The position numbers and the translations under genes were made by a program. Positions 22,788 through 30,047 of a stretch of 39,504 nucleotides of DNA are shown here, piece by piece. Within the stretch, counting starts at the first letter, position 1. Each line of letters begins with the position of its first letter. This DNA comes from Amycolatopsis eburnea (GTDB taxonomy: Bacteria > Actinomycetota > Actinomycetes > Mycobacteriales > Pseudonocardiaceae): contig NZ_RSEC01000006.1 of the NCBI RefSeq assembly GCF_003937945.1, positions 1-39,504 on the forward strand, in the 5' to 3' direction. A model generated the notes under the pieces. It searched no databases. It saw only the letters and a list, made by a program, of their open reading frames with translations, and was not told the DNA's origin.

Positions 22788-23436
22788 CGAGCTTGGCGGC
22801 GACGGCGGCGAAGAAATCGACAACGTTCCCCTCGCCTTCGCCCTCGCCCTCACCGGACGTCGCCGGCGCCGGGACACCCGCGCGGCCGCCCGTTCCGGAC
22901 TGGCGCAGCTCGGCCGCCAGGCCGCGGAAGGTGTTGGCCTGCGCCCGGGCCTCCTTCAGCACGTCGGTCACGTCGACGTGGAAGACCACGCCGTCCTCGG
23001 TGGACAGCTCCAGCCACGGCCCGTCGCCGTGCAGCCGCCGATCCAGCGCGGCCAGCCGGTCGGCGATCCGGCACGCCTCGCGCAGCAGCACGACCTGCAG
23101 CGGCTTCAGGTCGCCGTGCGGGTTGGCCGCCTGCCACAGCTCCAGCCCGGCCGATCCGAACTCACCGTCGCCGGCGTCCTCGACCAGCGACGACCGCACC
23201 CGGTACCCGTCCTCGGACGGGGGCGGCGGTGCCGGTGACCCCGCGCCCGCCGGCACCGCCTGGTCCTCGGTGAGCGAGGCCTGCGCCGCCGCCTCGCACC
23301 AGCTCGGCGAGCAGCGGGAATGCTCGCCCTTCTCGTGCGCGCGGGCCACGCCGCAGCGCTGCGCCCGGCAGAGCGCATGGTCGTCGCGGGCGTGTGCGCG
23401 GGAGCGCCGGGCGCGCTCCGTGGACGTGTCCGCCAT
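22765..23436 (-). CDS. Terminase small subunit, 223 aa
   Basis: The N-terminus is basic and Cys/His-containing (CRAQRCGVARAHEKGEHSRC), and a Pro-rich linker follows. The central region has the helical pattern of small terminases (PLQVVLLREACRIADRLAAL and TDVLKEARAQANTFRGLAAEL), and the tail includes a Gly-Glu repeat (SGEGEGEGEG) before DFFAAVAAKLG. The small subunit recognises the packaging site and recruits the large subunit, whose gene it overlaps by about 20 bases. ATG 23436 follows an AGGGGGG ribosome site. The Cys-rich head could bind zinc. Confidence 0.8.
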   Translation of the reverse strand: MADTSTERARRSRAHARDDHALCRAQRCGVARAHEKGEHSRCSPSWCEAAAQASLTEDQAVPAGAGSPAPPPPSEDGYRVRSSLVEDAGDGEFGSAGLELWQAANPHGDLKPLQVVLLREACRIADRLAALDRRLHGDGPWLELSTEDGVVFHVDVTDVLKEARAQANTFRGLAAELRQSGTGGRAGVPAPATSGEGEGEGEGNVVDFFAAVAAKLGGAPASD

Positions 23437-23590
23437 GATCAACAACCCCCCTGCAACGCACCGGCAGCGAATGCCCCTGACCTGCGCAAACACATGCAGC
23501 GTTCCGGTCGAAAATCCGTCCGGGGGGGAGGGCGGGTCAGGTGGGCGCGGAGTGGACCGGCGAGACCGAAACGGACTTTTCTTCGTGCGC

Positions 23591-23617
23591 GAAGTCGATC
23601 AACGCTTGATCGACTTC
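23591..23617. repeat. Perfect 12-bp inverted repeat at the end of the kinase gene
   Basis: GAAGTCGATCAA (23591-23602) pairs perfectly with 23606-23617 around a 3-base spacer. It covers the stop of the kinase gene and lies about 155 bases upstream of the small terminase start. As RNA it forms a hairpin (possible terminator or processing site); as DNA it resembles a dimeric protein binding site, for example at a packaging region. Confidence 0.7.
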
Positions 23618-24077
23618 ACCACCTGCGCGAGGTCGACAGCCGCGGCGCCTCAGGCCTGCGGTCCACCCCGCTCGGGCCGTACCGGCGGTACCACTCCCTC
23701 ACCCCCGCGTGGGTACCCCCGGGTCGGCCGTCCGCGGTCGCGCGGCGCAGGCACTCGCCCATGCCCGGGTCCACCACGTAGACCAGCTCGGCCCGCAGCC
23801 GGTGCGCGAGCTCGGCCCGCGCACCGGGTGTGGGCACCGACCGCACCACGTAGGCGACGACGTCGTCGGCCGCCCCGATCCGGGCCATCTCCCCCACCAT
23901 GATCTGCTCAGCCCGCTCGGTCAGGCCGGCCTCGTGCAGCCACCCCCTCGCCGAGCCCAGGCCCCGGGCGATGACGTCCCGGTCGAGCACGATGCCCGGC
24001 CGGGCCTGCGCCAGCTGCCCGGCCAGTGTGGACTTGCCCCCGCAGGGTGGCCCGGCGATCAGCACTACGTGCCGCAC
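23616..24077 (-). CDS. P-loop nucleotide/polynucleotide kinase-like protein, 153 aa
   Basis: A Walker A motif GPPCGGKST (residues 9-17) follows a hydrophobic strand (HVVLIAG), and LDRDVIARGLG carries the next acidic motif. A lid-like basic segment (RLRAELVYVVDPGMGECLRR) appears in the second half. The architecture resembles small AAA-type kinases acting on nucleotides or polynucleotide ends. It lies between an HNH nuclease and the terminase genes, so a role in DNA end processing before packaging is possible. GTG start four bases after the HNH stop. Confidence 0.7.
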   Translation of the reverse strand: MRHVVLIAGPPCGGKSTLAGQLAQARPGIVLDRDVIARGLGSARGWLHEAGLTERAEQIMVGEMARIGAADDVVAYVVRSVPTPGARAELAHRLRAELVYVVDPGMGECLRRATADGRPGGTHAGVREWYRRYGPSGVDRRPEAPRLSTSRRW

Positions 24078-24081
24078 GTGA

Positions 24082-24363
24082 TCACCACGCCCTCGACGTC
24101 TTCAGCAGCTCGAGCTCGGCGAGCGCCTTGACGCCCTTGCGGCTGTTGCACCGCCGGTGTGCCGGCGCGGTGTTCTCCATCGTGGGCGGCCCACCCTTCG
24201 ACCGCGGGTCGATGTGGTCCACGGTGTACTCCAGCGGGTGGTTGGGCGGGACATCCGCCGGGATCCAGTGCCCGCAGAGGTAGCAGATCCGGCTGGTCGC
24301 CTTCCACCGCGCCTTGATCCGGGCCCACGGCCGGCCGGACCGCCCCTGGTGCTTCGCGGCCAT
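24082..24363 (-). CDS. HNH endonuclease, packaging type, 93 aa
   Basis: Motifs are in order: CYLCG (about residues 27-31, zinc knuckle), TVDHIDPRSKGG (catalytic His), then the second zinc pair and Asn/His pattern ENTAPAHRRCNSRKG. Small HNH proteins encoded just before terminase are required for packaging in many cos-type phages, nicking DNA together with the large terminase. This gene has that position. It is the first gene of the late block, 18 bases after a stem-loop. Confidence 0.88.
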   Translation of the reverse strand: MAAKHQGRSGRPWARIKARWKATSRICYLCGHWIPADVPPNHPLEYTVDHIDPRSKGGPPTMENTAPAHRRCNSRKGVKALAELELLKTSRAW

Positions 24364-24381
24364 CGCTCACCCCCGGCATGA

Positions 24382-24411
24382 CGAAGCCCCGACCCAGGGG
24401 CCGGGGCTTCG
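24382..24411 (-). terminator. Stem-loop upstream of the late operon
   Basis: CGAAGCCCCG (24382-24391) is perfectly complementary to 24402-24411, with the loop partly self-complementary (CCC/GGG). It lies between the end of the preceding block (24571) and the HNH start (24363), and only 18 bases before that start. It can terminate the early block or attenuate the late transcript. Confidence 0.75.
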
Positions 24412-24498
24412 CTCCCGGAGCCGATCCCGGGACTCGCGGCAGGTGTAGCTGGGGAGCAGGCGGGTCCGTCCCCTTCGGACAGATCACCCACTGTGAGG

Positions 24499-24528
24499 AA
24501 TGTAGCGCTTCGCCCAGGTCAGCGACAA
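24499..24528 (-). promoter_or_regulatory. Candidate promoter for the late operon
   Basis: On the minus strand TTGTCG (24528-24523), an 18-bp spacer and TACATT (24504-24499) fit a housekeeping-type actinobacterial promoter. It is in the intergenic stretch after the early block, upstream of the stem-loop at 24382-24411. The TACATT box is a good match, the -35 box a fair one. Confidence 0.4.
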
Positions 24529-24570
24529 CACCGGGTCGCTGCCCCGCGTGTCACCCCGTGGTGTACGCCG

Positions 24571-24942
24571 TTATACGCCCTCCGGGTTCGGCGGCTCACC
24601 CATCGTCCAGACGCCGGCGGTCGGGATGGTGATGGTGCCGTCGGGACTGCGCGGCAGGTCCTCGATCCGGCCGACCGGCTCGCCTGGCGCCAGCGGTGCG
24701 GGAGGTGCGGGCGGGTCGCAGTCGAAGTGGTCCTGCGCCCAGCGGATCACCGCGGCGCGGTCGCCTTCGGTCGTCGCGCTGCAGCTGGCGCACGACCCGT
24801 CGTAGACGTACGTCCAGATTGGGTCGACGTCGATGGGCGGCTCGTCGAGCTCCGGGGCCGGGTCGAGCGGCCGGTTGTCGGTGCTGATGGTGACCCAGTC
24901 CGGCCAGCTGGTCGGCAAATCGTCGGTGGTGTCGGGCATCAT
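24571..24942 (-). CDS. Acidic hypothetical protein with CxxC, 123 aa
   Basis: The protein is rich in Asp and Pro, starts MMPDTTDDLPTSWPDWVTI and contains SCASC (a possible metal knuckle), then AVIRWAQDHFDCDPPAPPAP. No domain is recognised. Its start overlaps the preceding stop (ATGA), and it ends the block that began at 27401. After it lies the candidate late promoter. The lone CxxC plus His and Cys in DHFDC could form one zinc site. Confidence 0.6.
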   Translation of the reverse strand: MMPDTTDDLPTSWPDWVTISTDNRPLDPAPELDEPPIDVDPIWTYVYDGSCASCSATTEGDRAAVIRWAQDHFDCDPPAPPAPLAPGEPVGRIEDLPRSPDGTITIPTAGVWTMGEPPNPEGV

Positions 24943-25148
24943 CGGGTCCTTTCGCGTGCGGTGGGCAGGTCGACGGAGATCGCGCGGACGCGCGGGCCGT
25001 TGAGGTCGAATTCGAGGAAGCCGGCCACGCGCGGGGTCGCGTCGGGTCCGGCCTTCGCGCGCAGGTCCTCGAGCGCCTCGATCAGCTCGGCGACCGTCGC
25101 GGGCTCGGAGAACTCGATCTTGGCGGTGGTCTGGTCGAATCTGGGCAT
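24939..25148 (-). CDS. Small hypothetical protein, 69 aa
   Basis: The protein reads MPRFDQTTAKIEFSEPATVA, with a helix ELIEALEDLRAKAGPD and a strand-rich end (GFLEFDLNGPRVRAISVDLP). The order strand-helix-strand suggests a small compact fold. Its ATG shares one base with the upstream stop (TGATG), and its stop overlaps the next start. No family is recognised. Confidence 0.6.
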   Translation of the reverse strand: MPRFDQTTAKIEFSEPATVAELIEALEDLRAKAGPDATPRVAGFLEFDLNGPRVRAISVDLPTARERTR

Positions 25149-26089
25149 CAGCTTGCCTCTCGGTCGGTGGCGTTCTTCAGCAGCGCCCGGACGTCGCCGA
25201 CGCGGTAACGCGGGCGCTGCCGTTCGTCGAGCGGGTGCGGCGGGTGCCGGGTCAGGTGCCCGCGGTGGATGTGGCCGTGGATCACGTTCACGGTCACCGG
25301 CTGACCGACCTCCGAGAGCGCGCGGGCGATCTCGGGCGGGGTGGCCAGCTGTTCGTCCACTCGCGACAGCAGCAGCTCGCGGCGCGGGGCGACGTCCCAG
25401 ACCGCGCCGCACTTGCGGCATTGCACCACCGGGCGCCCGCGCGGGGCGTAGATGTCGGCCGGGCACTGGCCGATCTGCTCGTCGACGAGCACGGGCGCGC
25501 TGCACTGGCCGAGGTAGACCTTTTCGGGGTCGCGGTCGATGACCGCCCACGCGGAGCGGACGACCTTGTGCAGCTGGTCGGCCAGCTGGGCGGCGTCGGG
25601 GTGGCCGGCGATCAGCTTCGGGTGCTTGGCCAGCCACGACGCGGCGCCGCGCACGGTCGTGGCGGTCAGCTCCAGGCCGCCGTGCTTGGCGATCGCGCGG
25701 GCCCAGGTGGCGATCAGCGCGTCGATGGTGTCCTTCAGCTCGCCGGCCTTGGCGTGGAAGTCGATCTCGAAGCTGGCCGCGCCGGAGACGGCGCCGATCG
25801 AGTCGCTGCCGGTGTGGTCCCGGCGCACCAGGGTGTCGATCAGCAGCTCGTAGAGGCTCGGGCGGGTGTCGGCGCGCAGGTCCTGCTCGTAGCGGACGTG
25901 GGCCGGGACCACGACCACGGCGACGGGGAGCAGGGTCTTCACGGCCGGGACGTCGATGCGGCGCTGGTGCACGCGCATCCGGAGCACGCCGCCGGTGGCG
26001 AGCTCGCGCAGGTGGGTGACGACCTGGCGGGTGCACTCGGTGCAGAGGGTGGCGTGGCGGGCGGGCTTGCCGCAGCTGCAGAGGTTCAC
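25148..26089 (-). CDS. Zinc-ribbon and HTH-like protein, 313 aa
   Basis: The N-terminus has a Cys pattern CSCGKPARHATLCTEC (C-x-C-x9-C-x2-C) typical of a zinc ribbon. Residues 60-180 are helical (SLYELLIDTLVRRDHTGSD, LKDTIDALIATWARAIAKHG). A second zinc-like knuckle CRKCGAVWD occurs near residue 223. The C-terminus resembles an HTH module (PPEIARALSEVGQPVTVNVI, then YRVGDVRALLKNA). The combination suggests DNA binding, perhaps in replication or transcription control. Similar hypothetical proteins recur in actinophage early regions. The GTG overlaps the preceding stop. Confidence 0.68.
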   Translation of the reverse strand: MNLCSCGKPARHATLCTECTRQVVTHLRELATGGVLRMRVHQRRIDVPAVKTLLPVAVVVVPAHVRYEQDLRADTRPSLYELLIDTLVRRDHTGSDSIGAVSGAASFEIDFHAKAGELKDTIDALIATWARAIAKHGGLELTATTVRGAASWLAKHPKLIAGHPDAAQLADQLHKVVRSAWAVIDRDPEKVYLGQCSAPVLVDEQIGQCPADIYAPRGRPVVQCRKCGAVWDVAPRRELLLSRVDEQLATPPEIARALSEVGQPVTVNVIHGHIHRGHLTRHPPHPLDERQRPRYRVGDVRALLKNATDREAS

Positions 26090-26322
26090 GGGGCCTCCTC
26101 GTCGGGCGGGGTCGTCGGGTCGGTCTGGTCGGCGGCGCGGATGCGCTGCCAGTGCGCCGGCGCGCGGTGCAAGGGCTCGTCGGTGCCGGGGTAGACGCAG
26201 CGGGCGCCGGGTGGCTGCCAGCACCACGGGCACGCGACGGTCAGGGCGTGCTCGACGGCGGACTCGAAGTCGGCGAGGGAGTCGAGCTGGCGCAGGTCGT
26301 GTGCGCGGTAGCCGCCGGTCAC
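26086..26322 (-). CDS. Small zinc-finger protein, 78 aa
   Basis: CPWCWQPPGARC followed by a late LHRAPAHWQRIR fits the actinobacterial C-x2-C...G-x-x-C...H-x-x-R finger found in many phage and host small proteins. N-terminal helix: LRQLDSLADFESAVEHAL. The GTG overlaps the HNH gene stop (GTGA) and its stop overlaps the next start. Zinc binding is likely; its target is unknown. Confidence 0.68.
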   Translation of the reverse strand: MTGGYRAHDLRQLDSLADFESAVEHALTVACPWCWQPPGARCVYPGTDEPLHRAPAHWQRIRAADQTDPTTPPDEEAP

Positions 26323-27401
26323 GGGACACCGCCGGGTGGCGGGGGCAGGCCGGTCGCGGGGGCGGGTGCGCGGGTGCGGCCGTGGTAGATGTCCGGGCCG
26401 CCCGCTTCGCGGGCGGGCTGGCCGGAGAACGCGGGCACAGGAGCGGCAGGTGGCTGCCCGACCCGACCCGACCCGGACCCTTCGGGGCCCGGTTTCGCGG
26501 GTTGCTGTTGTCCTTGCTGGCCTACCTGAAGGCGCACTTCACCTGCGTGAACAGCTCCGGGGCTGCGTGTGGAGACAACCAGGTCGACAACCGGCTGTGG
26601 CTTGTCCGGTTGCTTGTCCGGCGGGTTGCCTGGTTGCTTGTCTGGCGCTTGTTCGTCGGCTTGTTCGGCGGGGCTCTCGACGACGTCGGCGGCGGGGTCG
26701 CCGGGGTCGAGCTGGCGCTGGCCGCGGGCGGCCCAGGCGTCGCGCTGGGCCTCGGTCGGCTCGGGCAGCAGCACCATGTCCGCCTCGTCGGGCGTGCGGC
26801 GGCCTTTGCTCTCGTTGCAGCGGCCGCACGCCACGACGTAGTTGTCGCCGTCGGGGCCGGCGGCGCGGTCGGGGTCGACGTGGTCGTACTGCAGGACCTT
26901 GCGCCGGTCCTTGTTGTTGCCGCTGCCCTTGTAGGACATCGGCCCAGAGCGGCAGTAGCGGCAGCAACCGCCGTCGCGGGTGTAGACGAGCTTCCGCAGC
27001 CGGGAATCGGTGCTGTCGTGCTTCTGGGCGTCGTTGCGGGCCTTCTCCGCGCGGGTGGGGTTCTTCTTGGAGAAGCCGCAGATCCGGTAGTCGTACCCGT
27101 CGATCCACGGCGGCGAGGCGTCGATGCAGTTCTTCACGTCGCAGGTGTCGCCGCGGCGGTGCACCAGCGGCCGCTCGCCGAGGACCGGGGTCAGCAGCAG
27201 CTCAAGCAGCCGTGTGCGGCCGCGGCAGGCCGTGAGGGCCTCGTGGTGGGTCAGGTAGCCGTCGTGGGTGTGCCGGGACGTCGCGCCGTACATGCGGTGC
27301 CAGAAGGCGAACAGCTGGTCGGCCACGGACACGCGGCCGCCGGCGAGCACCATCCACCGCGGGTCGAGGTCCGCGGTGTCGTCGGTCAGGTAGTAGGGCA
27401 C
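26319..27401 (-). CDS. HNH endonuclease, 360 aa, early block
   Basis: Residues about 132-205 form an HNH domain: LRKLVYTRDGGCCRYC, then QYDHVDPD with catalytic His, and VACGRCNESKG. The N-terminal 130 residues (beginning MPYYLTDDTADLDPRWMVLA) look like an additional domain found with HNH in actinophages. The C-terminal 150 residues are Pro/Gln/Gly-rich with short tandem DKQP-type repeats (PDKQPGNPPDKQPDKPQP), probably disordered. It differs from the packaging HNH in length and place. The GTG is 30 bases after the hairpin at 27431-27468. Confidence 0.8.
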   Translation of the reverse strand: MPYYLTDDTADLDPRWMVLAGGRVSVADQLFAFWHRMYGATSRHTHDGYLTHHEALTACRGRTRLLELLLTPVLGERPLVHRRGDTCDVKNCIDASPPWIDGYDYRICGFSKKNPTRAEKARNDAQKHDSTDSRLRKLVYTRDGGCCRYCRSGPMSYKGSGNNKDRRKVLQYDHVDPDRAAGPDGDNYVVACGRCNESKGRRTPDEADMVLLPEPTEAQRDAWAARGQRQLDPGDPAADVVESPAEQADEQAPDKQPGNPPDKQPDKPQPVVDLVVSTRSPGAVHAGEVRLQVGQQGQQQPAKPGPEGSGSGRVGQPPAAPVPAFSGQPAREAGGPDIYHGRTRAPAPATGLPPPPGGVP

Positions 27402-27430
27402 GGCTCACCGCCCGCCCGACTGCGGGCATG

Positions 27431-27468
27431 CCGAGGCCCGGAGATGATCTTGCATCTCCGGGCCTCGG
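27431..27468 (-). terminator. Perfect 16-bp stem-loop between early blocks
   Basis: CCGAGGCCCGGAGATG (27431-27446) pairs perfectly with 27453-27468 across a 6-base loop. It follows the last gene of the early operon (ends 27485) and lies 30 bases before the HNH start (27401), leaving little room for a separate promoter. It therefore acts as a terminator or attenuator. Confidence 0.85.
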
Positions 27469-27484
27469 CGGTCCTGCGGGTTGA

Positions 27485-27826
27485 TCACTGTGGTGGTTCT
27501 CCGAACAGTCGACGGCGAAGCCAGCCGAGGAACCCGGGACGGGTCTCGACCGGCGGGGCGACGTACTTGCGGACGGGCGGAAAGGTCACGACTGCGGCCG
27601 GGGTCTCGACGACGAAACCGCCGGCGGCTAGCGGACTATCGGCCGCGGCCCGGACCAACCCCCACGGGCCCGGCGGTTTGCGCGCGGCCGCCTCCATGCG
27701 CCACTTCGCGCCTGCCCAGTAGCGCGCGGCTACCCAGGGCGAGCCGGGCTCGGGCTCGGCCAGGACGGCGTCGATGCGCGCGACCGCCGCGTCGAGCGCC
27801 GGCCACGGCCACTCGGCGGCGGTCAC
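27485..27826 (-). CDS. Hypothetical protein, 113 aa
   Basis: The first part is helical and Ala/Trp-rich (EWPWPALDAAVARIDAVLAE, VAARYWAGAKWRMEAAARK); the second part is more extended and ends in a basic amphipathic segment (RPGFLGWLRRRLFGEPPQ). No Cys or membrane segment. GTG overlaps the preceding stop. It is the last gene of the long early operon before the perfect hairpin at 27431. No family is recognised. Confidence 0.6.
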   Translation of the reverse strand: MTAAEWPWPALDAAVARIDAVLAEPEPGSPWVAARYWAGAKWRMEAAARKPPGPWGLVRAAADSPLAAGGFVVETPAAVVTFPPVRKYVAPPVETRPGFLGWLRRRLFGEPPQ

Positions 27827-28008
27827 TTGTGGACCTTCCCGGTGCCGCTGCAGTTCCCGCACTGGAACGGCGGGTTCTCCTTGGGGTTGACGCCCCAGAG
27901 CATCCCCGGCTGCGGACCGTTCGGATTCGGGCCGTTGCAGACCGGGCAGTCCTTCGTCTGCCCCGGCCCCTCGCCCGGGTCCTGGGCGATGTTCTTGCGC
28001 AGCGGCAT
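27823..28008 (-). CDS. DnaJ-type zinc-finger microprotein, 61 aa
   Basis: CPVCNG and CGNCSGTGK are two C-x2-C-x-G motifs like those of the DnaJ central zinc domain, separated by about 25 residues. Nothing else of DnaJ is present. Such microproteins are common in actinophage genomes. ATG starts three bases after the upstream stop; its own stop overlaps the next GTG. Zinc binding is confidently predicted; chaperone activity is not implied. Confidence 0.72.
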   Translation of the reverse strand: MPLRKNIAQDPGEGPGQTKDCPVCNGPNPNGPQPGMLWGVNPKENPPFQCGNCSGTGKVHK

Positions 28009-28011
28009 GGT

Positions 28012-28560
28012 TCAGGCCTCCCGTCCGCCGTCGTGCGGGCGTGCTTCGGCCTGAGCGCGGGACCCGCGCTCGCCCTGGGCCGTTCCGGCCGGGTTGTCCT
28101 CGGCGGCGTCGGCGGCGGCGTGTGCGCCGTTGTGGGCGCCGCGCAGCACGAGGTCGGCGACCGCGGACGCCGCCCACACCCACGCGTTCGCGATGTGCTG
28201 CCGGTCGGCGAGCATCTCGGCCCATGTCGGCAGCGGGTCGCCCGACACAGACACGGCCTGTACCTGCGCGGAGTACCGCTGGTAGGCCACGCGGCCGAGG
28301 TTCTCGGCGGCGCGCGCCGCCGAGCGGATGCCGCGCAGCTGTGCCTGCAGGTCCATGAGCGCCTGGCGGACGTCGTCGAGCTCGGCGCGCTGCCCGGGCG
28401 GCGCGATGAAACCCTGGCGCCGCATGGCGCGGATCCGCGTGCGGTAGATGCGGCGGCCGAGGTCGCCGAGGTCGGCCCAGCGGGAACCGTTCGGGGAGGC
28501 GTCGCACATCGCCTCGGCGGCCCGCTCGATCAACGCCCTCTCCTCAGCTGACTCAGCCAC
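28012..28560 (-). CDS. Helical hypothetical protein, 182 aa
   Basis: Mostly helical: MAESAEERALIERAAEAMCD, LDDVRQALMDLQAQLRGIRS and RVAYQRYSAQVQAVSV. It contains an interior hydrophobic stretch (NAWVWAASAVADLVLRG) that is too short or polar for a clear membrane span, and a charged disordered end. It overlaps the preceding gene by 8 bases. No family is recognised. The heptad-like middle could self-associate. Confidence 0.58.
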   Translation of the reverse strand: MAESAEERALIERAAEAMCDASPNGSRWADLGDLGRRIYRTRIRAMRRQGFIAPPGQRAELDDVRQALMDLQAQLRGIRSAARAAENLGRVAYQRYSAQVQAVSVSGDPLPTWAEMLADRQHIANAWVWAASAVADLVLRGAHNGAHAAADAAEDNPAGTAQGERGSRAQAEARPHDGGREA

Positions 28561-28963
28561 GGGCCGCCGCCTCGGTCAGGACCGCCGCGTCGCGCGCGCA
28601 CTCCGGGCACAGGCCGGGGCCACCGCACCTGGCGACCGCGGCCGGCTGGGGCACGTCGCCGGGGGCCGTTCTCGCGCCGACCGGGTGCCCGTGGTCGGTG
28701 AACCCGAGGAACCCGGTCTCCTCGGCAGGCTTGGCGGCGGCCGTGTCGGCGTTCGTGGGCTGCCACAACGGAATCAGCGGGCCGCAGTCGACCAGCAGCC
28801 ACGGCCACGCCGCTCCGGTGTGGGTGAACAGCGAAATCACGGCGCCCGCCTCGAACCACCGGGAGCCGTTGCGCTGCCACGCCCGCTTCGCGCGGTCGAG
28901 CACGACGCTGCCGTCCGGTGGTTCGCTCGGCACGGTCGCGCTCAGCTCGGTGTAGTCGGTCAT
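28553..28963 (-). CDS. Hypothetical protein with CxxC, 136 aa
   Basis: N-terminal beta-rich part: MTDYTELSATVPSEPPDGSV, SRWFEAGAVISLFTHTG, WPWLLVDCGPLIPLW. The C-terminal part carries CGGPGLCPECARD, a plausible zinc knuckle. The ATG overlaps the previous stop. The WLLVDCG-type segment is common in small actinophage proteins of unknown role. Function not assignable. Confidence 0.6.
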   Translation of the reverse strand: MTDYTELSATVPSEPPDGSVVLDRAKRAWQRNGSRWFEAGAVISLFTHTGAAWPWLLVDCGPLIPLWQPTNADTAAAKPAEETGFLGFTDHGHPVGARTAPGDVPQPAAVARCGGPGLCPECARDAAVLTEAAARG

Positions 28964-29466
28964 CGGATCTCGCTTTCCTCTTTGGACAGTTGGGCGGCCA
29001 GTGCGCGGCGGCGGGCGTCCCAGCCGCCGCACAGGTAGGCCGGGGTGCCGTCGACCTTGATCGGGACGTCGTCGACGATCGGGGGCGCGTAGTCGGCCGG
29101 GTGCGCAGGCAGGACCGCGCCGGAGGGGTGCTCCCAGCGCAGGATGCGGCGCATGCCCTGGTGGCAGTAGAAGGGCCGGCCGTCCTCGGCGAGCATCTCC
29201 AGCTCGGTGGCGTTTCCTCGGTGTTGCGGGTCGTCCTGCCTTTCCGGGCTGTCCGGGCGGTAGGCGCAGTCCCCGCACATGCCGCCGGGCCGCACGGTCG
29301 GGGTCATGCCCTCGACGGGGTCGGCGTGGCCGGGGGTGTCGTAGACCGGGCGCCAGCAGCTGCAGTCCTCGGCCGCGCCCATCGCGACGCCGTAGCAGCA
29401 CGGCTTGTCTAGGCCGAGGTCGGGGAACTCGGGCTGCGGCTCGTCGACGCCGCACACGATCCTCAC
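28960..29466 (-). CDS. Cys-rich hypothetical protein, 168 aa
   Basis: At least eight Cys occur (IVCGVDE, KPCCYG, CSCWRP, GMCGDCAYRPDSPE, FYCHQGMRR, LCGGW), with His nearby. The arrangement CGDCAYRPxSPE resembles a domain in actinobacterial proteins that may bind zinc or an iron-sulfur cluster. The GTG overlaps the previous stop (GTGA). It is one of several metal-site proteins in this operon. No catalytic motif is seen. Confidence 0.62.
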   Translation of the reverse strand: MRIVCGVDEPQPEFPDLGLDKPCCYGVAMGAAEDCSCWRPVYDTPGHADPVEGMTPTVRPGGMCGDCAYRPDSPERQDDPQHRGNATELEMLAEDGRPFYCHQGMRRILRWEHPSGAVLPAHPADYAPPIVDDVPIKVDGTPAYLCGGWDARRRALAAQLSKEESEIR

Positions 29467-30047
29467 TGTCCGCCGTCCGTCGTCTCCGGAACCGGGGTGA
29501 AGAACTCGTCGAACTCGGGCAGCAGCCCGGCCCGCCGCAGGCGGTGCGCGGTCAGCTGCAGCGGCGATCCCGAGTTGCCCAGCGGCGCGCCGGTGCGGGC
29601 GTCGAGCCACTCGTCGGAGGCCGCGAGGTAGCCGAGCTGGTCGAGCTCGGCGAGCGCGAGGATCTTGAACGCGCAGTACGGGGTGCGCAGCTCGGCGGCC
29701 AGGTCCTGGCGCAGCTGCCGCGCGGCGCGCAGGTAGTGGCCGGCGATCACGTAGCCGTGGTTCGCCGCATCGCGCAGCGAGGTCACCAGCTTCAGCCGGA
29801 GGTCGTCGCCGCCGGGCGAGCGCCACGTTTCCTCGTCCAGCGCGGTCTCGCTGTCCTCGGCCAGGTTCGGCAGGCACAGGTTCGTGGCGTGCCAGGCGTC
29901 CGCCTGCCCGGTGATGGTCGCCGCGGCCTCCTCGGCGACGGTGCGCTGGCGTTCGATCTCGGAGATCAGCAAGCGGTAGTTGGCGGCCTCCAGTTCGTCC
30001 GGGATCCGCTCGAAGTCGAGGTCGGGTGCCTGCTCGTCACTGGTCAT
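29463..30047 (-). CDS. Helical hypothetical protein, 194 aa
   Basis: Long helices at the N-terminus (IPDELEAANYRLLISEIERQ, then RTVAEEAAATITGQADAW) suggest a coiled coil. The middle (LVTSLRDAANHGYVIAGHYL) and later CAFKILALAELDQLGYL are helical as well. No metal or enzymatic motif. The ATG overlaps the end of the clamp/FtsK-gamma gene by 11 bases. No family is recognised. Confidence 0.6.
   Translation of the reverse strand: MTSDEQAPDLDFERIPDELEAANYRLLISEIERQRTVAEEAAATITGQADAWHATNLCLPNLAEDSETALDEETWRSPGGDDLRLKLVTSLRDAANHGYVIAGHYLRAARQLRQDLAAELRTPYCAFKILALAELDQLGYLAASDEWLDARTGAPLGNSGSPLQLTAHRLRRAGLLPEFDEFFTPVPETTDGGQ

Noticed and set aside
26570..26680. Short tandem repeats that might be a CRISPR or minisatellite
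   Set aside because: They lie inside the HNH gene's disordered tail and encode DKQP-type repeats; spacing is irregular and no spacers exist.
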